The notes: generated by a model from the sequence alone, not told the origin. 64,000 bases of DNA from JACJXW01 sp964418125 (GCA_964418125.1 CAYQKY010000012.1:31092-95091), one strand, 5' to 3'. Positions 24,101 through 32,775 are shown, counted from the stretch's first letter. Numbers and translations: made by a program.

Positions 24101-24595
24101 ATGATGATGAAAAAACTAATGTTCTTATCCCTGTTTGCTGTAATCCTTTTAATGGCTGGTTGCACCCAGCAGGCAGGCGTCAATGCGATGCTGGAAAATG
24201 CGGAAACGAAGGACAAAGTATTTTCCACTATTCTGGACGACCACGAACTGATGACGGAGTTCATGAACAAAATGATGTCGAACGAACACGCCATGATGAT
24301 GATGCAGGGCAACGAAGACATGATGGGCATGATGATGAAAGAAGACAATATGATGCAAATGATGAAGGACAAACCGGAGATGATGCACAATATGATGGGC
24401 GGCATGATGAAGGATGGAAAGATGTTGGCCCACATGATGCAGATGATGAACCAGGAAGGCATGATGAGCGAAGAGTGCATGCAATCCTGTATGCAAATGA
24501 TGACAGATAAGGGCATGTCGATGGAAATGGGTATGATGGGTACTGAAAGCAAAGGGCAGGAGGATGCCAGCGAAAGCCATGATTCACATCACTAA
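24101..24595 (+). CDS. Methionine-rich lipoprotein (putative copper-binding)
   Basis: A 164-residue lipoprotein with a lipobox ending MAGC. About 45 of its residues are methionine, in runs such as HAMMMMQGNEDMMGMMM, with several His and two Cys (EECMQSCM) and a His-containing end. Met clusters are classic copper(I)/silver ligands in the oxidising periplasm (as in CusF, PcoA and CopA-type proteins), so a role as a copper sponge is the natural inference. No known domain is visible. The start could be any of three consecutive ATG codons. Confidence 0.85.
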   Translation: MMMKKLMFLSLFAVILLMAGCTQQAGVNAMLENAETKDKVFSTILDDHELMTEFMNKMMSNEHAMMMMQGNEDMMGMMMKEDNMMQMMKDKPEMMHNMMGGMMKDGKMLAHMMQMMNQEGMMSEECMQSCMQMMTDKGMSMEMGMMGTESKGQEDASESHDSHH

Positions 24596-24652
24596 AAAAT
24601 GGATTGGGTATAAGAAGGATAAGTAAGGATCTTTAAATAAAAAATTCTAAAG

Positions 24653-25081
24653 ATGGACAATGTATTCTGCAGGAGGGGTGCATTCACCCTCCGGGCGGCC
24701 TTGGTTGTTTTTTGCCTGATCTTCTGGGGAACGGCCGACTTTGCCTTCGGGCAAACCACCTGGACGGCGCCCGCCGGCGCCAATAGCTACAAGAACCCAT
24801 ACCAGGGCAACGCCAATGCTACAGCAGCAGGAAAAAGCTTGTATAAACAACTCTGCTCCATTTGCCACGGCGACAAGGGTAAGGGTGACGGGCTGGCGGG
24901 TATGGCCCTGAATCCGCGCCCCGCCAACTTTACCAGCAAGCGTGTTCAGGCACAAACCGACGGCGCCATTTACTGGAAGATAACAGAAGGCAAACCTCCC
25001 ATGGCATCCTATAAGGAAGCGCTTCCCGAACAGCAACGATGGCAGTTGGTGAACTATATCCGGCAATTAGGCGGCAAATAG
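24653..25081 (+). CDS. Mono-heme cytochrome c
   Basis: A 142-residue protein: signal peptide ending FAFG, then class I cytochrome c with one heme site CSICHGDKGKGDG and a distal Met (PPMASYKEAL). Periplasmic electron carrier; the partner may be the Fe-S protein at 27347 or a terminal oxidase elsewhere. Begins the cytochrome/porin block after the Met-rich lipoprotein. Confidence 0.92.
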   Translation: MDNVFCRRGAFTLRAALVVFCLIFWGTADFAFGQTTWTAPAGANSYKNPYQGNANATAAGKSLYKQLCSICHGDKGKGDGLAGMALNPRPANFTSKRVQAQTDGAIYWKITEGKPPMASYKEALPEQQRWQLVNYIRQLGGK

Positions 25082-25123
25082 CCCATCGGGCAATTAAATC
25101 CATTCAAACAAAAAAATAAAGCC

Positions 25124-26338
25124 ATGCAAAACCTCTACCGACAAATATTGCTGCTGGTGCTGATTGGGTTCAGTATACATTTGAATGCTCAACAGGATTC
25201 TGTCAGCCAGGTTCTTTCCACTTTGGATATGCAAACAACACAGTTGCCCAAAGCAACCACGAATGACTGGAAACCTGGTAAGAGCCGTTATTTGCTCCGG
25301 GGCTATGCCCATTCGGGCTTAGAACTTACGGATGAAGAATTCACTTTTGTTGGAGGGTCTTTCAACCCGCTATTGATCTTTCGTCAATCCGACCGGCTGC
25401 TTTTCGAAGGCGAGTTGGAGTTGGAACTGGAAGGCAACGAATTGCACCTGGGGCTTGAATACGCGAACATGTCCTACCTGCTCACAAAATCACTGACCTT
25501 CAGGGCGGGGAAAATCCTTATTCCTTTCGGCACTTTCATCCCTAACCTGCACCCTGCCTGGATCAATAAGTTTCCAACCCGCCCCCTGGGGGCAGGGCAT
25601 GATGGCCTTTTGCCGGGAGCAGACATTGGCCTGGAACTGAGAGGCGCCGCTTATCTCGGCCCGGTCAAAACCAACTACTCTGTATATGCGATCAATGGCC
25701 CGCAGCTCAACGACGGCAGTATGGAACCTGAAGAAGGGGGAATACTGCACTACGAAATCGTTCCGGACAATAATAAAAACAAAGCGGTTGGCGGGCGGGT
25801 CGGTTTTTTCCCGATGAGCAATTCCGCCCTGGAAATTGGCTTGTCGGCCCTGTACGGAAAAGTGGGAGATAAGGATTCTAAGTATGAAGATGTGGCAGCG
25901 CTATTATACGCCCTGGATCTGTCTTATGTACGGAACCTGCCTGGAATCAGCAGCGTGCTGGATATAAAAGCTCAGTATTCTGTAACCGATGTGGAAGAGG
26001 CCGAATTCCCGGAACCGGATGAGCCGGGTGAATTTCACACTTTTGACAACAAAAGCACAACCTGGTTTGCACAGCTTTCCCTTCGCCCGGCATTCGTTGA
26101 AAACAAGTTCATCCAGAACCTGGAAATAGCCGGAAGGTATTCCTCGCTGAGGACACCTGAAGGGGCGCCCTGGGAAGTTGACCAGAAGCAATGGGAGGTC
26201 GGGTTGAACTACTGGCTCGATTGGCGGACGCTCTTCAAATTCTCCTATCGCACCATCAGTGGCGAGGCCGGAGAGCATGGAGGAGAACCCAGTGAAACAG
26301 GCGATGCCTTCTTCATCCACTGGGCTATAGGATTCTGA
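25124..26338 (+). CDS. Outer-membrane porin-like beta-barrel protein
   Basis: A 404-residue protein with signal peptide ending LNAQ, alternating amphipathic strands and a C-terminal aromatic (HWAIGF), as in outer-membrane barrels. The pattern resembles phosphate-selective or general porins (FRAGKILIPFGTFIPNLHP). The substrate cannot be told. It lies between two cytochrome genes, so it may admit small anions or electron acceptors to the periplasm. Confidence 0.8.
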   Translation: MQNLYRQILLLVLIGFSIHLNAQQDSVSQVLSTLDMQTTQLPKATTNDWKPGKSRYLLRGYAHSGLELTDEEFTFVGGSFNPLLIFRQSDRLLFEGELELELEGNELHLGLEYANMSYLLTKSLTFRAGKILIPFGTFIPNLHPAWINKFPTRPLGAGHDGLLPGADIGLELRGAAYLGPVKTNYSVYAINGPQLNDGSMEPEEGGILHYEIVPDNNKNKAVGGRVGFFPMSNSALEIGLSALYGKVGDKDSKYEDVAALLYALDLSYVRNLPGISSVLDIKAQYSVTDVEEAEFPEPDEPGEFHTFDNKSTTWFAQLSLRPAFVENKFIQNLEIAGRYSSLRTPEGAPWEVDQKQWEVGLNYWLDWRTLFKFSYRTISGEAGEHGGEPSETGDAFFIHWAIGF

Positions 26339-26362
26339 TTGCTCACTGTAAAATCAACCATC

Positions 26363-26632
26363 ATGAAAAAGATACCGATCGTCATAGGCTTGTTTGCGAC
26401 CTTCACTGTAGCCGCCATTATCAATAGTTGTGCTACAACCAATGATATGGCAGCACTTAAATCAGGCGCCCAGTTGTGGGGAGAAAACTGCCTGCGCTGC
26501 CACAACGCCCCTTCGCCTGAAACTTTCAGCGATACAGAATGGGACGTAGCAATAATGCATATGCGGGTGCGGGCGAACCTGACAGAGGACGAGGCGGCCA
26601 AGATCGCCGAGTTCCTGAAGACGGCTAATTGA
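26363..26632 (+). CDS. Small c-type cytochrome lipoprotein
   Basis: An 89-residue lipoprotein (lipobox ending INSC) with a heme-attachment motif CLRCHNAPSPETFSD and a probable distal Met (MHMRVRANL). Short monoheme cytochromes of this kind are common in Bacteroidota electron-transfer operons. The ATG at 26363 gives a clean signal peptide. Probably membrane-tethered in the periplasm. Confidence 0.85.
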   Translation: MKKIPIVIGLFATFTVAAIINSCATTNDMAALKSGAQLWGENCLRCHNAPSPETFSDTEWDVAIMHMRVRANLTEDEAAKIAEFLKTAN

Positions 26633-26654
26633 TAAACCTTTTAAAAATACAGCC

Positions 26655-27323
26655 ATGCACGGAGTAGATTACGGCGGTTATGCCTACGGCTTTTGGACTA
26701 CAGTCCTGTTCGTTTTTCTGATCTTCCTGTTCGTCGTGTTTAGCTATGTCAGGCCCAAGGAGAAGTTCGAGTGGCGCTCGATGGGAGTATTCATTGGTTT
26801 CCTGGCGGCGCTTTTCACCGAAATGTATGGTTTTCCCTTAACCATTTACCTGTTGACAAGCTGGCTGGGCAGTAACTATCCGGTGCTCGACCCGTTTTCC
26901 CATTCCAGCGGCCATTTGGTGCTGGTATTCCTGGGCTTGTCTCATTCCACCGTAGCGATGTCCATCCTGCATATCATTACGAATGGAATTATTTTCTTCG
27001 GCGTCTACATCATTTACCTGGGCTGGAAGAAAATATACCATGCTACAGAAGAACAGTTGGTTACAGACGGAATATACGCCCATATCCGGCACCCGCAGTA
27101 CGCGGGAATGATGCTGATCACGATAGGTTTTCTCATCCAGTGGCCAACGATCATCACACTGGCTATGTGGCCTGTTTTGCTATTCCTTTACTACCGCCTG
27201 TCGAAATACGAAGAGAAAAAACTTGCGGCAAAGTTCGGGCAGGAATTTTACAGTTACCGAGCAAAGGTGCCTGCAGTAATTCCCCAGTTTGGCCGGGGAG
27301 AAGGAAAAGCTAAGCACTATTAG
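26655..27323 (+). CDS. ICMT/PEMT-like integral membrane methyltransferase family protein
   Basis: A 222-residue protein with five or six membrane helices and a C-terminal signature GIYAHIRHPQYAGMML followed by KYEEKKLAAKFG, which is the S-adenosylmethionine-binding pattern of the isoprenylcysteine/phospholipid methyltransferase (NnrU-like) superfamily. The substrate is unknown. It is placed between a cytochrome and an Fe-S protein gene, hinting at quinone or lipid modification, which is inference only. Confidence 0.82.
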   Translation: MHGVDYGGYAYGFWTTVLFVFLIFLFVVFSYVRPKEKFEWRSMGVFIGFLAALFTEMYGFPLTIYLLTSWLGSNYPVLDPFSHSSGHLVLVFLGLSHSTVAMSILHIITNGIIFFGVYIIYLGWKKIYHATEEQLVTDGIYAHIRHPQYAGMMLITIGFLIQWPTIITLAMWPVLLFLYYRLSKYEEKKLAAKFGQEFYSYRAKVPAVIPQFGRGEGKAKHY

Positions 27324-27346
27324 TAAATAACCAAAAATCCTGAAAA

Positions 27347-28273
27347 ATGAAAAGAAAAGAGGAAGATCGGCCGAGAAGGGATTTTTTGAATAAAAGCGCA
27401 AACTCTATTGCCGCGGTTATTGCCGCCGGATGGCTCTCTACCCTTCAACAATGCCGGGATCTGGAAACCGGCGAAAAAGAAGAATTGCTTTCCCCGGAAG
27501 GGGAAATAGTTGAAGTCGATACAGCGTATATCCGTAAAGTGGTACCTGATGTTCCCTTGTCGCAACACAAAGTCAGACACAGCATACCAGGAAGAAAATG
27601 GGTAATGGTCTTTGACCTGTCCCGGTGCAAAGGAGCGGGCAAATGCCTTAGCGCCTGCTCCAAGATGCATTATCTGCCTCCTCAGAGAAGCTATATCACG
27701 CTCACTAAAATGAAGGACGCCAAGCTTTCCTCCCCTTACTGGATGCCATCCCTGTGTTTTCATTGCGACAGCCCTCCCTGTGTAAAAGTATGCCCGGTTG
27801 ACGCCACCTTCAAACTATCCGATGGCATAGTGAATATCGATAATGAACGGTGCATCGGCTGCCGGTTCTGCATGGTGGCCTGCCCGTATGCACAAAGGGT
27901 CTTTAACTGGGGAGAGGAGAGTTATGAGCTCACACCCGGACAACTGGCGCAAATGACGCAGAAGGAGGTATGTGCTCCGCATAGGCCCGGAACGGTAGAG
28001 AAATGCGACTTCTGCCCCCATAACCTGGTAAAAGATATGCTGCCGGACTGTGTAACCGGCTGCCCCTACGGAGCAATTTACTTCGGTGATGAAAATGAAG
28101 ATTCGGTTTCCAACGGAAGAGAAGAGGCCCGGTTGGGCGAAATGTTAAAGGATAATGCCGGGTACAGGTATCTCGAAGAACTGGGCACCAGGCCCCGGGT
28201 GTATTACCTGCCGCCCGTCGACCGGATGTTCCCTTTCGAAGACAGGGAATTGCCTCTGACGGAGTATTTATAA
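27347..28273 (+). CDS. Ferredoxin-like 4Fe-4S protein (DmsB/NrfC-type electron-transfer subunit)
   Basis: A 308-residue protein with a twin-arginine-type leader (PRRDFLNKSANSI) and Cys groups for four clusters: CKGAGKCLSAC, CFHCDSPPCVKVCPVDAT, CIGCRFCMVACPYAQR and CDFCPHN with DCVTGCPYGA. The first group has Ala where a Cys would usually stand, so that cluster may be 3Fe or absent. Such proteins are the electron-transfer subunits of molybdopterin reductases, but no catalytic subunit is encoded nearby. It may instead link the local cytochromes to the quinone pool. Confidence 0.9.
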   Translation: MKRKEEDRPRRDFLNKSANSIAAVIAAGWLSTLQQCRDLETGEKEELLSPEGEIVEVDTAYIRKVVPDVPLSQHKVRHSIPGRKWVMVFDLSRCKGAGKCLSACSKMHYLPPQRSYITLTKMKDAKLSSPYWMPSLCFHCDSPPCVKVCPVDATFKLSDGIVNIDNERCIGCRFCMVACPYAQRVFNWGEESYELTPGQLAQMTQKEVCAPHRPGTVEKCDFCPHNLVKDMLPDCVTGCPYGAIYFGDENEDSVSNGREEARLGEMLKDNAGYRYLEELGTRPRVYYLPPVDRMFPFEDRELPLTEYL

Positions 28274-28291
28274 AAAATAAAAAGAGTGGAC

Positions 28292-28558
28292 ATGAAAACA
28301 GTAAATGCTGAAAACAAACTTTTTCAGGCGCCAGCCGATAAAGAAAGGCTATTTGAAGCGCTGGAAAACGATGAGCAATTCCTGAAAGAAACCCTGGAAG
28401 TCATTTTGACAGTAGCTATCTCCGACCCCAAGCTGACGTCTGAGGTGGCGCAGCTTATCGAAACCGATTATAAAGAGCTGTACCTGGCCATCTTTAGAGA
28501 TATGCTGATGGAGGCCAGTTCATCATCCGGGCCAATGGGTTGCTGTAAGGATTTATGA
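28292..28558 (+). CDS. Unknown small protein, 88 residues
   Basis: A small acidic helical protein ending GPMGCCKDL, with two adjacent Cys. No family recognised. A GTG at 28286 is an alternative start. Its stop overlaps an ATG (28555) of the next reading frame, so it is probably co-translated with the GAPDH gene. The C-terminal Cys pair may bind metal or a thiol partner. Confidence 0.6.
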   Translation: MKTVNAENKLFQAPADKERLFEALENDEQFLKETLEVILTVAISDPKLTSEVAQLIETDYKELYLAIFRDMLMEASSSSGPMGCCKDL

Positions 28559-28584
28559 ATCAAGAACCATTAAAGAACAGAAAT

Positions 28585-29634
28585 ATGGAAAAGATAAGAG
28601 TAGCCGTAAACGGATACGGTGTCATCGGAAAACGGGTGGCAGATGCCGTCATGCTTCAGCCGGATATGGAACTCATCGGCGTTTGCGATGTAGCTACCGA
28701 CTGGCGGATAAAAGTCGCCAATACCCGGGATATCCCGGTATTTGCCTTCGATTATGAAACAGCCAATAAAATGCGGATGGCAGGCATTGCGGTGGCAGGC
28801 ATTTTAGAAAGCCTGCTCAAGCAAGTGGATATAGTAGTGGACTGCGCCCCGAAAAAATTCGGCGCGCAGAATGCAGAGCGGTACCGCCTGGCAGGCGTGA
28901 AGTTTATTGTCCAAGGTGGAGAAAGCCACCGGACAACCGGGCATTCCTTCGTGGCGGAAGCCAACTATCAAAGTGCAATCGGCAGAACCTCCACCCGGGT
29001 GGTTTCCTGCAACACCACTTCTATTGTCAGAACCCTCACCGCTCTGAAAATGGCCGGGCTGTTGAAAAGCGCCCGGGGTACGATCCTTCGCCGGGCCACC
29101 GACCCCTGGGAGAGCCACCTGAACGGGATCATGAACACCCTGGTGCCGGAAAAAGAGATCCCCAGCCATCAGGGGCCTGATGCCCAAAGTGTCGACCCGG
29201 ATCTCGATGTGGTGACTGCGGCCGTGAAAGTCCCGGAGACACTGAGCCACCTTCATTACTGGACAGTGCGGCTCACCCGGCCGGCAAGCGAGGAGGAAGT
29301 GCTGGCCGCCTTCCGGGCCTCCTCCCGGATCGCACTGATCCGATATGAAGAAGGCCTTTCCGCCAATAATGCAGTAAAAGAACTGATGCTCGACCTGGGC
29401 CGGCCCCATGGCGATATGTACGAAGTGGCCGCCTGGGAAGATATGGTCAAGGTGGAAGGCGGCGAACTCTACTACGCCTACCTGGTGGACAACCAGGCAA
29501 TCGTCATCCCGGAAAACATCGATGCCATCCGCGCCCTGACAGGCCTAGAACAAAGCGCCGAGCGGTCCATTTCGATCACTAACAAGGCTTTATTCATTCA
29601 TCCCGAATTGTTTTTTCAACCTTATCCGATATGA
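28585..29634 (+). CDS. Type II (archaeal-type) glyceraldehyde-3-phosphate dehydrogenase
   Basis: A 349-residue enzyme that interconverts glyceraldehyde-3-phosphate and 1,3-bisphosphoglycerate with NAD(P). The N-terminal RVAVNGYGVIGKRVADAV and the catalytic SCNTTSIVRT (Cys142) are signatures of the archaeal GapII class, not of the bacterial GapA type. RRATDP is also characteristic. An ATG at 28555 overlapping the previous stop would add ten residues; the family start favours 28585. This type is typical of Archaea and patchy in Bacteria. It is followed immediately by a PII-like gene, which overlaps it by four bases. Confidence 0.92.
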   Translation: MEKIRVAVNGYGVIGKRVADAVMLQPDMELIGVCDVATDWRIKVANTRDIPVFAFDYETANKMRMAGIAVAGILESLLKQVDIVVDCAPKKFGAQNAERYRLAGVKFIVQGGESHRTTGHSFVAEANYQSAIGRTSTRVVSCNTTSIVRTLTALKMAGLLKSARGTILRRATDPWESHLNGIMNTLVPEKEIPSHQGPDAQSVDPDLDVVTAAVKVPETLSHLHYWTVRLTRPASEEEVLAAFRASSRIALIRYEEGLSANNAVKELMLDLGRPHGDMYEVAAWEDMVKVEGGELYYAYLVDNQAIVIPENIDAIRALTGLEQSAERSISITNKALFIHPELFFQPYPI

Positions 29635-29969
29635 AAGAGATAAAAGCATTTGTCCGCCATTTTAAATCGGCAGGAGTACACAAGGCCCTCAAGGCCGCGG
29701 GGTATTGCTGCATGACTTTCTCCGAATGTGAAGGCACCGGCCAATACACTGACCCCAGCGAGGACTTCCCTTCCTTCAGATTCCCCTTTATGCACAGCAA
29801 AGTGGTGAAAATAGAGATCGTCTGCCAGGATGCTGATGTGGAACCGATCATCAGGATCATCCAGGAGCATGGAAGGACGGGCCGCAGGGGAGACGGTATC
29901 ATCTACACCAGCGATGTGGTGGAGGTGTATAAGGTGAGGAACCAGCAAACCGGGGCTGAGGCCTGTTGA
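29631..29969 (+). CDS. PII-family signal protein (variant T-loop; PII-NG-like)
   Basis: A 112-residue PII-like protein. The C-terminal signature GRTGRRGDGIIYTSDVVEVYKVR is intact, but the T-loop region (GTGQYTDPSEDFPSFRFPF) lacks the usual uridylylation tyrosine context and lies beside extra Cys residues (GYCCMTFSEC). A PII subgroup encoded beside CusABC-type metal efflux genes has been described, and this sequence and setting fit that. Binding of ADP/ATP is likely. The target could be a metal pump or the adjoining GAPDH. The ATG overlaps the GAPDH stop. Confidence 0.85.
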   Translation: MKEIKAFVRHFKSAGVHKALKAAGYCCMTFSECEGTGQYTDPSEDFPSFRFPFMHSKVVKIEIVCQDADVEPIIRIIQEHGRTGRRGDGIIYTSDVVEVYKVRNQQTGAEAC

Positions 29970-30072
29970 CCTTACCCTTTAGGATTAATTTTCATGCTAT
30001 ACAGGCGGGGAAATTTTCCCCATAACCGGATGATGGCATCTGGATAGCCAGTTCATTTAAAAAAATAATGCC

Positions 30073-30471
30073 ATGTACTATTTCCAAGCCCTCTTTGCAA
30101 TTTTATCGACTTCTTTTCTGCTTTTTTCCTGTTCGCCGGAAACGAAAAGCAATCCCGATCCTGCACAACAGGCTTCCATTCAGCAGAACAAATATGAGAT
30201 TGTCCCGAACAAGAAGGTATGTATGGTAAATGACCGCTTTATGGGTATAGACCAGATCCCGATAGAAGTGGATGGGGTAACCTATTATGGCTGTTGCCAG
30301 GACTGTGTGAAAAAAATACAGGAAAATTTGGGAGAGGTTAGGTACTCCAGGGACCCTGTCTCAGGTGAAAGAGTAGATAAGGCAACCGCAATAATCGTCC
30401 GAAACAGAGCAGATGGGTCAGTATACTATTTTAGCACGAATGCTTCTGCCGATCAATTTTTACAGCAGTAA
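30073..30471 (+). CDS. Lipoprotein with YHS/TRASH-like Cys motif
   Basis: A 132-residue lipoprotein (lipobox ending LLFSC). The motif KVCMVNDRFMG followed by YYGCCQDCVKKIQ about 25 residues later resembles YHS/TRASH metal-binding modules, in which three Cys chelate copper or another soft metal. Probably a periplasmic metal carrier, in line with neighbouring copper proteins. The gap 29970-30072 has a short palindrome (ggggaaattttcccc, 30007-30021) of unknown use. Confidence 0.75.
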   Translation: MYYFQALFAILSTSFLLFSCSPETKSNPDPAQQASIQQNKYEIVPNKKVCMVNDRFMGIDQIPIEVDGVTYYGCCQDCVKKIQENLGEVRYSRDPVSGERVDKATAIIVRNRADGSVYYFSTNASADQFLQQ

Positions 30472-30494
30472 ACAGCCTGGTAAAGAGTCAGATC

Positions 30495-30938
30495 GTGGAT
30501 TTAAAAATTGCAACTGGCCTACAAATGCCTAAGCTTGAAAACATCGGCCTGGATCTCGCTTTGAAATCCGCTTTTCAGGCTGTGGTGCAGGCGTGGCAAA
30601 TGGAAATCATTTTTCTGATAACCAAATTTGGTTTATGGGCCAGATTGCTCAAGCGAAGCCGCTATTCGAATCCACGTCTTTCTCCCAAAAAGGAAGAGCT
30701 CGAAAAAGAACTTTTACGGCTTGTAGATCAGGATTTCCAATTGTTCCAAAAAAAGGCAGAAAGGCTTAAAGGAGAATGGAAAGCGAACAAATCCCTGGAT
30801 CAAGCTTCATTGGCAGCCGCCCTTAAGGAATTGGGAACGCTGCGCCGGCAATGGCAGGAGCTAAAAAGCAAACAACGCCAATTGGAGATTCAGATACTTG
30901 AAGAGTTAATCCAAAGTTACCCGACGAAGATATTTTAG
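30495..30938 (+). CDS. Unknown coiled-coil protein
   Basis: A 147-residue protein with an early hydrophobic stretch (AWQMEIIFLITKFGLWA) and a long charged helix rich in Lys, Glu and Leu (KKEELEKELLRLVDQD), likely a coiled coil. No recognised domain. The GTG at 30495 or the ATG at 30525 could be the start. Context gives no firm role. Confidence 0.55.
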   Translation: MDLKIATGLQMPKLENIGLDLALKSAFQAVVQAWQMEIIFLITKFGLWARLLKRSRYSNPRLSPKKEELEKELLRLVDQDFQLFQKKAERLKGEWKANKSLDQASLAAALKELGTLRRQWQELKSKQRQLEIQILEELIQSYPTKIF

Positions 30939-30981
30939 AGCGTCAGGATATTATTCCCTGGCCTGAAAATAATGAATTCAC

Positions 30982-31833
30982 ATGGGTGAAAATATTATTA
31001 TCACTAAAGCTTCCGGCGAAAAGGAGCCTTTTTCAACAGAAAAGCTCCGGCAGTCGCTGCACCGTGCCGGCGCCGGAGAAGAGGCGGCAGAAAGAATAGC
31101 GGCGGAAGTACAGCAGATGCTGTACCCCGGAATAAGTACTAAAAAAATATACCGGAAGGCATTTTCCCTACTCAAAAAAAACTCGGCTCACGCGGCCGCC
31201 CGGTATAAACTGAAAAAGGCGATCATGGAGCTGGGGCCCAGCGGGTTTCCCTTTGAAAAATTTGTGGGGGAGATATTAAAGGAAGAAGGTTACCGGGTGC
31301 AGGTAGGACAGATGGTACAGGGCCATTGCGTACAGCATGAGGTGGATGTCATTGCTGAAAAGGACAGCAGGCATTTTATGATAGAATGCAAATTTCACAA
31401 TGATCAGGGGAGGAAGTGCGATGTCAAGAACCCTCTTTATATCCACTCCCGTTTCCAGGATGTGGAAAAGGCCTGGCGGCAGCAGCCCGGCCACGGCCAA
31501 AAATTCCATCAGGGATGGCTGGTGACCAACACCCGCTTTACAACGGATGCCATTCAGTACGGGACATGTGCGGGCCTGAACCTGGTTTCCTGGAACCATC
31601 CCCGCAAGGACAGCCTGAAGGAACGCATCAGCCGCCTGGGCCTGCACCCGCTCACCTGCCTGGCTACTTTGACGAAAAAGGAAAAACAGTTTTTGCTCGA
31701 CAAAGGCATTGTGCTCTGTAAAGAGCTTTGCCGAAATGAACAGTGGTTGAAGGAAATGGGCTTGCCGCCATCCAGGGTAGGAAAAGTACTGGAGGAGGCG
31801 AGTTCAATTTGTGAAGCTACAATCCAACAATAA
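30982..31833 (+). CDS. ATP-cone domain fused to a PDDEXK-type nuclease-like domain
   Basis: A 283-residue fusion. Residues 4-85 match the ATP-cone regulatory domain (IITKASGEKEPFSTEKLRQS) seen in class I ribonucleotide reductases and NrdR. Next is a restriction-endonuclease-like (Mrr-type) domain with HEVDVIAEK (about 119) and MIECKFHND (about 133), giving the D...ExK active-site pattern. The rest, rich in Cys and Lys, is unassigned. A nucleotide-regulated nuclease is the inference; the biological target is unknown. Known sporadically in bacteria as an uncharacterised fusion. Confidence 0.72.
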   Translation: MGENIIITKASGEKEPFSTEKLRQSLHRAGAGEEAAERIAAEVQQMLYPGISTKKIYRKAFSLLKKNSAHAAARYKLKKAIMELGPSGFPFEKFVGEILKEEGYRVQVGQMVQGHCVQHEVDVIAEKDSRHFMIECKFHNDQGRKCDVKNPLYIHSRFQDVEKAWRQQPGHGQKFHQGWLVTNTRFTTDAIQYGTCAGLNLVSWNHPRKDSLKERISRLGLHPLTCLATLTKKEKQFLLDKGIVLCKELCRNEQWLKEMGLPPSRVGKVLEEASSICEATIQQ

Positions 31834-31862
31834 TTAACTAGAAACCTAAAAATTAATTAAAA

Positions 31863-32669
31863 ATGAAAGCGAAACTCAAATATAGTATTGGTGCAATAAG
31901 CCTGATTGTGGGCCTCTCAGCTTGCACCGTAGTGCAGCCAGGCTATAATGCAATGATATGGAAACCGTGGGGAGATGGATTGATAACGGAAGAAATTTAC
32001 GATGACGGCCCGATATGGCATTGGCCCTGGGTTGGCGTAGTGAATTACAATACTCAATGGCAGACGTTTACCGAGGAAATATCGGTCCTGACAAAGGACG
32101 AATTACATATCGATATCACAGTGTCTATAACATTGAGGCCTATACTTGCAGAGCTTCCGCAATTGGAATTAGAAGTGGGCAGAAATTATTACAAATCAAT
32201 AGTAAAACCCGAATTTGCCAGCATTACCAGAAATGTGTTTTCGCAATATCCTTACGGGGAGGTTTCGCCCCAAAGCCCTGAAATCGAAGCCAAAATCTAC
32301 GAATTACTTCGAGAAAAAACACAAGGCAAGCACCTGGAATTTGACAACCTAACCATTGACCACATTATCTACCCTGAGGTTGTGAGTGCAGCTGTCAACA
32401 ATAAGCTGGCGGTTGAACAGGATATTGAGCAAAAGGATTATGAAATAGAAATCGCAAAAAAAGAGGCGGAAATACAGCGGATCTTAGCTGAGGGGCAACG
32501 TGACGCCCAAGAAATAATAGACGCCAGCCTGAGCAGAGAATACTTGCAATACAAAGCACTTGAAGTACAGGGTAAACTAACTACCAGCCCTAACGCCAAG
32601 TTTTATTTTGTACCTATTGGCAACGATGGCCTGCCAATCATAGTTGACTCGGGGGGTGGGAACAAATAA
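31863..32669 (+). CDS. SPFH/prohibitin-like lipoprotein
   Basis: A 268-residue member of the SPFH (band 7) superfamily. Unusually for a prohibitin-like protein it begins with a lipoprotein signal (VGLSAC, Cys21). The core (KDELHIDITVSITLRP, YYKSIVKPEFASITRNVF) is followed by a charged coiled coil (about 185-240). It likely forms oligomeric rings on a membrane surface. The gene is AT-rich relative to its neighbours. No stable partner is evident, although the NfeD-type partner common for SPFH genes is absent here. Confidence 0.85.
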   Translation: MKAKLKYSIGAISLIVGLSACTVVQPGYNAMIWKPWGDGLITEEIYDDGPIWHWPWVGVVNYNTQWQTFTEEISVLTKDELHIDITVSITLRPILAELPQLELEVGRNYYKSIVKPEFASITRNVFSQYPYGEVSPQSPEIEAKIYELLREKTQGKHLEFDNLTIDHIIYPEVVSAAVNNKLAVEQDIEQKDYEIEIAKKEAEIQRILAEGQRDAQEIIDASLSREYLQYKALEVQGKLTTSPNAKFYFVPIGNDGLPIIVDSGGGNK

Positions 32670-32775
32670 TGATGACAACAGGCTGGAACAGGTAAGGCTG
32701 TTATGCAAAAAAAATCAAATTGTGATGGAAGAATTAACCGTTAAGGAATATCTACGGCGTATAAATTCCTTAAAA

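Noticed and set aside
24149..24580. A His-rich antisense open frame opposite the Met-rich lipoprotein
   Set aside because: ATG codons read in reverse become CAT, so a Met-rich gene always yields a His-rich shadow; no separate gene is supported.
32644..32775. Longer reading frame upstream of the LolA-like protein
   Set aside because: The open part overlaps the SPFH gene end and lacks a signal peptide; the ATG at 32776 gives a clear secretion signal.
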